Origin: Nitrospirales bacterium
GTDB taxonomy: Bacteria > Nitrospirota > Nitrospiria > Nitrospirales > UBA2166
Direction: 5' to 3'
Length of the DNA: 5,333 nucleotides
Assembly (NCBI GenBank): GCA_029261375.1
Contig: JAJDBL010000184.1
Coordinates: forward strand, 1 to 5,333
Of the stretch, positions 1 through 5,333 are shown one piece after another. The first letter of the stretch is position 1, and the number at the start of each line of letters is the position of its first letter. The notes beneath the pieces are model-generated. The model worked only from the letters and a program-made list of their open reading frames with translations, had not been told where the DNA came from and did no database searches. A program made the translations under genes and the position numbers.

Positions 1-1
1 T

Positions 2-2305
2 GAGGTTCACGGTCGGCTGGCGATGAAGGAAGTGAGGATCAAAGACCGTTTTGTTGATTCAGCCTGGGCAAAGGTCAGCTACCATGAAGGACAGGTTGAT
101 ATTGCAAAAGCCATTGTCCGTCAAGGCCATGGATTGTTTGATATCGAAGGGAAGGTGCTTCTCCCAGGCACCTCAACGCGACTCGCGTTTGATCTAGAGG
201 TCGCTGCACAGCAGGGCTCATTACGCGAAGTTGTCGCACTTGGCTATGGGGAGCTTCCACTCCCGGATCGAGCCAATGGCACCATGCGCATTCGTCGAGA
301 CGCAGGGGGGGGGTATTGGGTCAAGGGCGTCTTGTCTCTCCCGGAAGGAGAGGCATTTGGAGAACAGTTTGACAAAGGTGATGTTGCGTTTCGTCTCGAT
401 ACTCGCGGCATGACACTCACGCACGTTGAACTAGAACATGGACGTGGTGTGTTTGAAGGCAAGGGTTGGATTGGGTTTGATGGAGATTTCAGAGGATCGA
501 TGCGGGGTCGAGGCGTTGTCGTAGAGTCTGTCAATTGGATTGCCGAACATCTCCCTGGACTTGAAGGAATAGTGAACGTCCACCTTGTGGGGTCGGGGAG
601 TCTGGATCAGCCGACCATTCATGGTGCGGCTCGATTTCATCAGTTTCGTTACGACGGTGTGCAGATTGGGAACGGGCGCGCGGACATCCAAACTCTCGGT
701 CGGACATCGACCCTCGTCAGTTCATTCGATGCTGGGGTCGATGTGAAGGCGGATGTGCAATGGGAATCTGGGAAGCCGTTTACCGCGTCTGCTAGCTTTG
801 CGGGTTTCGAGGTGTCGCCCTTATTCAAGGGGGCGTTTGGGATGGATACTAGCGCGCTGTCTTCTGTGATGACCGGCGTCGTCGTGTTAGATGGATCCCT
901 TGATCACGTCAAGGGATCCGTTGTGACCGTGAATCTCCCCTCAATCCTCCTCAGTGTTGACGGATATACGCTAGAGAATGACGGCGTCATTCAAGCCTTG
1001 CTTCGGGATGGAACATTCGGGATACAGCGAGCGAAGCTGATTGGGAAGAATACTTCGGTAGAGGTTGCAGGAAGTCTCCAGCCGTTTGAGCAATATGATC
1101 TCAGTGTGATCGGCGACGTGACTCCTCGGCTTATAGCAGTGCTCTCAGAAGATGTGACAGATGTAGATGGAACTGGTGAGCTCGAGCTCTTGATCTCTAG
1201 TGATTGGGACACACCGGCTGTGACTGGCACATACCACGGTCGTGACCTTCGGCTAGATAGCGTTGTTCTCGATCAGCCAGTTCTTATCCCATCCCTGGAC
1301 ATCGAAATTGAGAACGAGACGATCACGCTCACCGCATTTACGGGGCGTTACGGCAACGGACGTATTCAAGGAGATGGACGCGTCAGCCTGGCGCGCGGGA
1401 GAGCAGATAAGTTTCTCGTGGACGCGCAGGTCACCGATGTCCTGTACGCAACGAAACCTGGGTTAGTCGCAACGGTGGGCGGTGTGATTCGCTTGGAAGG
1501 ACAACACAAGCTCCAGAAGATTTCTGGAGATGTCATGGTCGCACACGTCACGTCGACGGCTGGTCAAACAGTGAAAGACTTTCTGGTGAACGGCGTCAAA
1601 CCCTTGCTTGGAGCCCAAAAGCAAGCGGTGTTTGGCCACGCTGTGGAGCTTGATATTCATGCAACGGGAGTGAAAGCCCTTCGCCTAGAAAACCCCTTGG
1701 CTCGTTTGCCGTTGGAGATAGATGTGCTGGTGAAAGGAACACTTGAGAAGCCCAAATTTCTGGGACGTATCGCCACCCGTGATGGATCCGTCGTTGTCGG
1801 GAAACGACCTTTTCGGGTGCTGGATGCCGGGATTGATCTTGTCGCGCACCACGATCATCGAGCGGTATACACCGTGCACGCGAAAAGCCAGTCGCCGGGG
1901 GTTGAAGTAGATCTCTTCCTAAGTGGGATTGATGATCAAATGAATATCTCGTTGACCTCCGAACCTTCGTTGGAGGAAAGGCTTATTTTGGCATTGCTCG
2001 ACGGAGAATCTTCTGTCTATGACCACTTGGTGTTCCAGGACTCCGATCCAACTGAGCGAGATCTGGCAATGCATAGCGTGGCTCGTGATGGGGCTGCTCG
2101 TAGGTTACTGAGTCATCGTGTCGACGCAGAGAAACGTGTGTTGGCGGACCGCTTGTATGCATTGTTGTCGACTCCCGCCGTTCCAGCCGATGAACAGTTG
2201 ATTCGCCTTCAATATCCGTTCTCAGAGAGCCTCTCGTTGGTTGGAGAACGCAATGAGGAAGGGCGCGTTGCTGGAGATATCAGGTTCAGAATTGAATTTC
2301 AATGA
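2..2305 (+). CDS. tamB: TamB-like translocation and assembly module protein (DUF490/AsmA-like), C-terminal part, 5' truncated
   Basis: The frame is open from base 2 with no stop, so the ATG at 23 is an internal methionine and the true start lies upstream; 767 residues are visible. E. coli TamB is about 1260 residues, so this is roughly the C-terminal 60 percent. The visible part is almost wholly beta-rich with alternating hydrophobic residues and many G-x-G turns, as expected of the long lipid-binding groove of this family. The C-terminal TamB/DUF490 domain is recognisable: an ATRDGSVVVG-type strand near 1769-1801, the GIDDQMNISLTSEPSLEERL stretch running into LALLDG (1925-2005), and a terminal SLSLVGERNEEGRVAGDIRF region ending in IEFQ. 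Family knowledge: TamB is anchored in the inner membrane, crosses the periplasm and docks on an Omp85 partner; it is linked to outer-membrane protein assembly and phospholipid transport. The next gene encodes just such a partner, and its start lies inside this gene. The N-terminal anchor is outside the window. Confidence 0.88.
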   Translation, partial: EVHGRLAMKEVRIKDRFVDSAWAKVSYHEGQVDIAKAIVRQGHGLFDIEGKVLLPGTSTRLAFDLEVAAQQGSLREVVALGYGELPLPDRANGTMRIRRDAGGGYWVKGVLSLPEGEAFGEQFDKGDVAFRLDTRGMTLTHVELEHGRGVFEGKGWIGFDGDFRGSMRGRGVVVESVNWIAEHLPGLEGIVNVHLVGSGSLDQPTIHGAARFHQFRYDGVQIGNGRADIQTLGRTSTLVSSFDAGVDVKADVQWESGKPFTASASFAGFEVSPLFKGAFGMDTSALSSVMTGVVVLDGSLDHVKGSVVTVNLPSILLSVDGYTLENDGVIQALLRDGTFGIQRAKLIGKNTSVEVAGSLQPFEQYDLSVIGDVTPRLIAVLSEDVTDVDGTGELELLISSDWDTPAVTGTYHGRDLRLDSVVLDQPVLIPSLDIEIENETITLTAFTGRYGNGRIQGDGRVSLARGRADKFLVDAQVTDVLYATKPGLVATVGGVIRLEGQHKLQKISGDVMVAHVTSTAGQTVKDFLVNGVKPLLGAQKQAVFGHAVELDIHATGVKALRLENPLARLPLEIDVLVKGTLEKPKFLGRIATRDGSVVVGKRPFRVLDAGIDLVAHHDHRAVYTVHAKSQSPGVEVDLFLSGIDDQMNISLTSEPSLEERLILALLDGESSVYDHLVFQDSDPTERDLAMHSVARDGAARRLLSHRVDAEKRVLADRLYALLSTPAVPADEQLIRLQYPFSESLSLVGERNEEGRVAGDIRFRIEFQ
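305..313 (+). repeat. Homopolymer tract of nine G within tamB
   Basis: Nine consecutive G encode three glycines in the stretch DAGGGYW. The frame is TamB-like on both sides, so in this copy the gene is in frame. Tracts of this length are prone to slippage during replication and to sequencing error; a change of one or two bases would truncate TamB shortly downstream. Confidence 0.85.
893..919 (+). repeat. Perfect 11-bp inverted repeat with 5-base loop inside tamB
   Basis: Arm GGATCCCTTGA at 893-903 is the exact reverse complement of TCAAGGGATCC at 909-919, with loop TCACG. It encodes GSLDHVKGS and keeps the frame. There is no T-run after it, so it does not look like an intrinsic terminator. 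It could form a strong mRNA hairpin in the coding region or be a binding site for a dimeric protein; no function is claimed. Confidence 0.7.
2243..2246 (+). promoter_or_regulatory. Shine-Dalgarno site for the Omp85 gene, inside the tamB 3' end
   Basis: GGAG sits six bases before the ATG at 2253, a good spacing for a ribosome binding site. It is the main reason for preferring this start over TTG 2241 or TTG 2292. Because it lies within the tamB coding region, ribosomes finishing tamB would pass through it, which fits coupled expression. Confidence 0.55.
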
Positions 2306-5147
2306 CAGACTCAGTGTTCGATGCGGATCGAGTGCTCTCCTGTGTGTCCTGTTTTTAGTTACTCCGGTCATCGTCCAGTCGCATCAGGCCTCATTTGAAG
2401 GCCTGCCGATCCTCGTTATCGAACACCGCTCCAACAGCGCACATCCCCTCTTTTCTGGACACGAATTCTCGCGTCTGTTTCGCATGCGTGTAGGCGACAT
2501 CTATTCCTCACAGCGTCTTCGCCACGCTGTGGCCCATCTGTATCAAGCAAAGCCATTACGCGATATTCTTGTCTACGCAGAGAACGTCAACGCAGGGCCC
2601 GGAAAAGCCGTTGGCCTCCGCGTCGAAGTCGTCACTGTGCCCAAAGCGCGGCTTTCTCATATCGTCATTCGGGGAAATGAAGGTATTTCAACCGACCGAC
2701 TTCACGGCGCGATAGGCATTGCGGTTGGAAGTACCTATGCTCACCAACTCGAACAGCGAGTGAGACAGACGGTGGAAAGTACGTACCGCCAGTCAGGGTA
2801 TTTTCAAGCGAGCATTACCACGGAACTCAAGAAGAATAATGCCCAAGGCGACGAGGTCGCGCTATATGTGCGTGTCACTGAAGGAGAGCAGGCCCGTATC
2901 GATGGTATACAGTTTCATGGGAGCCTTGTTCTAGCCGAGTCCACGCTGCGGGAATCTCTGCACGCGCATATCGGGGGGACCTATGACGCAGATACTCTTC
3001 GAGACGACGTCCGCGCGATCCGGACGCTGTACCAAAGCGAAGGATTTTTCGATGTGACGATCGGCTTGCCTGAGCTCCACTACAACAAGCTGACCGGCAA
3101 CGTATCAATTCGCATATGGATAGATGCCGGGATGCGCGTGGAGGTCCGATTTACGGGGAACGCATCGTTCCCCGATTCTACATTGTTAGAACCTCTCACA
3201 ATTTTACGGGGGAGGACGGTCGATCAGCAATCAATTGAAACCGCCAAAAAGCAGATTCTCGCCTTCTATCACAACGCAGGACATCCGTTTGTGAATGTGG
3301 ATGCGCGATTTCATGAGCTGAGTTCTGTTGGGTTGATCGACGTACAATTCGTCGTGGATGAAGGCATCCCAGTCGCGCTTGGGACGATTACTCTCACCGG
3401 CAACCATGCCGTTCCGACACGCGCGTTGCGCAAAATACTGCGCAGTGAGATCAAGGGGTGGTTTTCTCGAGGCACCTTGCAACTATCGGTGATTGATGAA
3501 GATGAAAAAAACATTGCCGCATTATATCGACAACACGGATTTATGGATGTCCAGGTTCGCAGTGATGTGCGCTACAGCGAGCATGATGGACCGACGACGG
3601 CGGACCTCCGGTTTACCATTGCGGAGGGCGTTCAAACGGTATTGGCTGATATTACGATAGATGGTAACGCAAGTCTTTCTCATGAACTGTTGTACGAAGA
3701 CCTTTCTCTTAGGCCTGGGATGGCGATGACCATGACGCTTCAGGAGGAGGGGCGCGATGAACTCCTTCGTCTCTATGCGAATCGCGGATATCCATTTACA
3801 GAAATTGAAGCGGCCACCACTGATAGATATGCTGGTCGAGGCGTGGTGATTCACTATCGTGTCAAAGAGGGGATTCCGGTCAGCATTGGGGCGATTACGT
3901 TCGAGGGCAACGTCAAGACGGCAGATCACGTGATCGCACGAGAGCTTCTGATCGAACCAGGTGACCCCGTGAGCCCCGACGCCCTCGCTCAGAGTCAAGC
4001 ACGCATAGAGCGGCTGGAGTTTTTAGAGAACGTCTCGGTGACGGTAGATCGTCCGAATATTCTGGAAGAGACGAAGAACGTGACTGTGGCGGTGGACGAA
4101 CGGCCGGGTGGTGCGGTTGAATTTGGTGTTGGATTTGGAGATGTCGAAGGGGCACGTGGTTTTGTCGATGTCTCCCATGAAAACGTATTTGGTACTGGAC
4201 GCACGATTAGCGCCCGAGCAGAAGTGAGCCAAATCGAGCAGCGGTACGCGTTACGGTATCGTGAACCCCGCTTCCTTGGTCAACCGATCGATGCCGTGGC
4301 CACGGTTTCATATCTCACTGAAGAGCGCGTGGCAACCGATCTGCTGTCCTTTGACAGGTTGACGATCTATGAGTATCGCCAGCCGTTTGGAACAGCATTT
4401 GGTTTTGAATCGCGGCTGTCCAACGCCATCACCATCGCACTATTATACCGCTATGAGATTGATGACATTTTTAAGGTGCGAGATGAAATCATCACTGCAC
4501 GTCGAGAAGCAGGATTGCCAGATGATACGCAAAAGGTGACGATAGCCAGTCTCATGCCCTCGATCATTTGGGATACGCGGAATGATCCGTTTAATCCAAC
4601 GCGAGGAGCGTTTCATGCCTTGACGCTCAAGCAGTCTGCGTCGGTGTTAGGCTCTGAGGATGAGTTCTACAAATTTACAGGGCAGAGTGCCTGGTTTACG
4701 CCCATTGGGAATCGTGTGGTGCTCGCTCTCCAGGGGCGTGGCGGATATACGGAGCGTTTCGGAAACACCTCGCGGGTTGCGATTGTCGAACGCTTTTTTC
4801 TTGGAGGACGTAATACTGTTCGTGGCTATGATCAGGATTCACTCGGTGTGACCGGCCAGACACTGGTCGACGGGATCCCGACAGGAGGAAACGCGATGCT
4901 AGTCACCAATGCGGAGTTCCGTTTCGCGTTACCGCGAGACGTTGGTCTCGTATTGTTCGTCGATGGTGGAAACGTATGGCGGGATGCGCGGAACGTTGAT
5001 TTGAAAGATATAAAATTCTCGATGGGTCCGGGGATTCGTTATAATACGCCCGTCGGCCCACTGCGATTGGATCTGGGATATAAGCTTCGGAGAGAAACCG
5101 GAGAATCCGCCGCACAGTTGCATTTCACCCTTGGCCATGCGTTCTAA
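2253..5147 (+). CDS. Omp85 superfamily outer-membrane assembly protein (BamA/TamA family) with seven POTRA domains
   Basis: A 964-residue outer-membrane insertase-type protein. Residues 28-41 form a hydrophobic signal-peptide core (ALLCVLFLVTPVIV) with likely cleavage near residue 46. Seven POTRA-like units follow at about residues 50-618, most opening with an I-x-x-x-GN-type strand. The rest (619-964) is the beta-barrel. It carries the Omp85 landmarks: WDTRNDPFNPTRG at 773-785, the loop-6 VRGY motif at 856-859, FVDGGNVW at 902-909, the NTPVGPLRLDLGYKL strand at 931-945, and a C-terminal phenylalanine (LHFTLGHAF) like a beta-signal. The family folds and inserts outer-membrane proteins. The ATG at 2253 was chosen because GGAG lies 6 bases upstream; it gives a long 27-residue n-region, and TTG at 2292 would give a more usual signal peptide of about 33 residues. 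TTG at 2241 is also open. The gene overlaps tamB by 53 bases, so translational coupling is likely. Position beside tamB suggests a TamA-like role, while the membrane-proximal POTRAs look more like BamA; the paralogue cannot be settled here, so no symbol is given. Confidence 0.93.
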   Translation: MRKGALLEISGSELNFNDRLSVRCGSSALLCVLFLVTPVIVQSHQASFEGLPILVIEHRSNSAHPLFSGHEFSRLFRMRVGDIYSSQRLRHAVAHLYQAKPLRDILVYAENVNAGPGKAVGLRVEVVTVPKARLSHIVIRGNEGISTDRLHGAIGIAVGSTYAHQLEQRVRQTVESTYRQSGYFQASITTELKKNNAQGDEVALYVRVTEGEQARIDGIQFHGSLVLAESTLRESLHAHIGGTYDADTLRDDVRAIRTLYQSEGFFDVTIGLPELHYNKLTGNVSIRIWIDAGMRVEVRFTGNASFPDSTLLEPLTILRGRTVDQQSIETAKKQILAFYHNAGHPFVNVDARFHELSSVGLIDVQFVVDEGIPVALGTITLTGNHAVPTRALRKILRSEIKGWFSRGTLQLSVIDEDEKNIAALYRQHGFMDVQVRSDVRYSEHDGPTTADLRFTIAEGVQTVLADITIDGNASLSHELLYEDLSLRPGMAMTMTLQEEGRDELLRLYANRGYPFTEIEAATTDRYAGRGVVIHYRVKEGIPVSIGAITFEGNVKTADHVIARELLIEPGDPVSPDALAQSQARIERLEFLENVSVTVDRPNILEETKNVTVAVDERPGGAVEFGVGFGDVEGARGFVDVSHENVFGTGRTISARAEVSQIEQRYALRYREPRFLGQPIDAVATVSYLTEERVATDLLSFDRLTIYEYRQPFGTAFGFESRLSNAITIALLYRYEIDDIFKVRDEIITARREAGLPDDTQKVTIASLMPSIIWDTRNDPFNPTRGAFHALTLKQSASVLGSEDEFYKFTGQSAWFTPIGNRVVLALQGRGGYTERFGNTSRVAIVERFFLGGRNTVRGYDQDSLGVTGQTLVDGIPTGGNAMLVTNAEFRFALPRDVGLVLFVDGGNVWRDARNVDLKDIKFSMGPGIRYNTPVGPLRLDLGYKLRRETGESAAQLHFTLGHAF
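2400..4106 (+). other. Array of seven POTRA domains in the Omp85 protein
   Basis: Approximate units, numbered from the ATG at 2253: P1 residues 50-130 (bases 2400-2642), P2 131-213 (2643-2891), P3 214-294 (2892-3134), P4 295-373 (3135-3371), P5 374-461 (3372-3635), P6 462-542 (3636-3878), P7 543-618 (3879-4106). P2 to P7 each show an opening strand with G(N/S) (IVIRGN, IQFHGS, VRFTGN, ITLTGN, ITIDGN, ITFEGN), a helix with a tyrosine-rich end before a G-Y/F/H-P/F turn (YRQSGYF, YQSEGFF, YHNAGHPF, YRQHGF, YANRGYPF; P7 has RLEFLENV instead), and a closing strand ending in V-x-E-G or similar. P1 is the most divergent and lacks the GN motif. P5 carries a KGWFSRG insertion like that of BamA POTRA3, so P5-P7 probably match BamA POTRA3-5. 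Boundaries were set by eye and may be off by several residues. Confidence 0.75.
3154..3174 (+). repeat. Perfect 9-bp inverted repeat with 3-base loop inside the Omp85 gene
   Basis: Arm CGGGGAACG at 3154-3162 pairs exactly with CGTTCCCCG at 3166-3174 around loop CAT. It falls at the start of POTRA 4, where it encodes the TGNASFP stretch. No T-run follows. The GC-rich stem may be a coincidence of codon choice around the conserved GN turn. Confidence 0.55.
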
Positions 5148-5151
5148 CCCC

Positions 5152-5333
5152 ATGCCAGTAACCTCCAAACTGAATCTTCGTCCCGTCTGGATCACCCTCC
5201 TTTTTCTCCTCCCTTGTCTTGGCCTCACCTATCTGCTGAACCAATGGACGGGGGAGACGCCATATATTCCGAGCAACATTCTCGTCTTGACAATGGTCAA
5301 TGTCGACTTGATTCTCTTTGTGCTCCTCGCGTT
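5152..5333 (+). CDS. Probable NtrY-like membrane sensor histidine kinase, N-terminal fragment (3' truncated)
   Basis: The frame is open from ATG 5152 to the window end (60 complete codons). An in-frame ATG at 5137 would add five residues and overlap the Omp85 stop; neither start has a clear ribosome binding site, so re-initiation after the Omp85 stop (4 bases away) is likely. The product begins with a short basic n-region, a first membrane helix at about residues 11-29 (PVWITLLFLLPCLGLTYLL), a short polar loop with PYIPSN, and a second helix from about residue 43 (ILVLTMVNVDLILFVLLA). This hairpin, with a proline-containing short loop and an N-V-D/N-L second helix, resembles the N-terminus of NtrY-type histidine kinases, which sense through HAMP and PAS domains and phosphorylate an NtrX-type regulator. 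None of the catalytic part is visible, so the assignment rests on the membrane hairpin alone; another two-helix membrane protein is possible. Confidence 0.55.
   Translation, partial: MPVTSKLNLRPVWITLLFLLPCLGLTYLLNQWTGETPYIPSNILVLTMVNVDLILFVLLA

Noticed and set aside
1178..1189. 12-bp perfect palindrome GAGCTCGAGCTC in tamB
   Set aside because: About one such palindrome is expected by chance in a window this size and it encodes ordinary residues.
2319..2350. Cysteines in the Omp85 signal peptide as a lipoprotein signal
   Set aside because: Neither cysteine follows a lipobox (the preceding residues are V-R and L-L), and the protein ends in a beta-barrel, so signal peptidase I cleavage is expected.
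2385..2405. 7-bp inverted repeat CAGGCCT/AGGCCTG just after the signal peptide
   Set aside because: Short arms of this kind are expected several times by chance; no T-run or regulatory context.
1635..2532. 12-base direct repeat GCCACGCTGTGG at 1635 and 2521
   Set aside because: One chance repeat of this length is expected in 5.3 kb; the copies are in different genes and nothing flanks them that suggests an element.
3506..3512. A AAA AAC heptamer in the correct phase for a -1 ribosomal frameshift
   Set aside because: The shifted frame reaches a stop within about 20 codons in the middle of POTRA 5, no clear stimulatory structure was seen, and the full-length frame continues through the whole Omp85 protein.
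3522..3998. 158-codon open frame on the minus strand inside the Omp85 gene
   Set aside because: It lies wholly opposite conserved POTRA coding sequence, its translation has no recognisable domain, and it is explained as a shadow of the real gene.
4929..5228. 99-codon minus-strand open frame across the omp85-kinase junction
   Set aside because: It runs opposite conserved barrel strands and the kinase signal-like helix; the translation is rich in arginine and shows no family resemblance.

Overview
The window holds three same-strand genes packed end to end: the 3' part of a tamB-like gene, a complete Omp85 (BamA/TamA) family outer-membrane gene, and the first 60 or so codons of what looks like an NtrY-type sensor histidine kinase. 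The first two genes overlap by about 50 bases and the second and third are at most a few bases apart. No promoter or terminator was found, so this reads as the inside of one operon whose promoter lies upstream of the window.

The organism is a Gram-negative (diderm) bacterium, because both envelope genes make sense only with an outer membrane. Moderate GC content, the order tamB then omp85 (reversed from the tamA-tamB order of enterobacteria) and the NtrY-like gene that follows suggest a Nitrospirota or deltaproteobacteria-like lineage. That placement is a tentative inference from gene style and not a match to any database.

Layout: bases 1-2305 are the C-terminal 767 residues of a TamB/AsmA-like protein, an inner-membrane-anchored periplasmic bridge. 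Bases 2253-5147 encode a 964-residue Omp85 protein with a signal peptide, seven apparent POTRA domains and a C-terminal beta-barrel. Bases 5152-5333 start a membrane sensor kinase. TamB and its Omp85 partner would together span the periplasm and help insert outer-membrane proteins and/or move phospholipid. The kinase may be only a transcriptional passenger.

The most notable point is the seven-POTRA architecture (E. coli BamA has five, TamA three). The tamB part also carries a nine-G homopolymer and a perfect 11-bp inverted repeat, and the omp85 gene has a 9-bp inverted repeat. No mobile element, CRISPR array, RNA gene or clearly new system was seen, and there is no gene-free stretch longer than a few bases.
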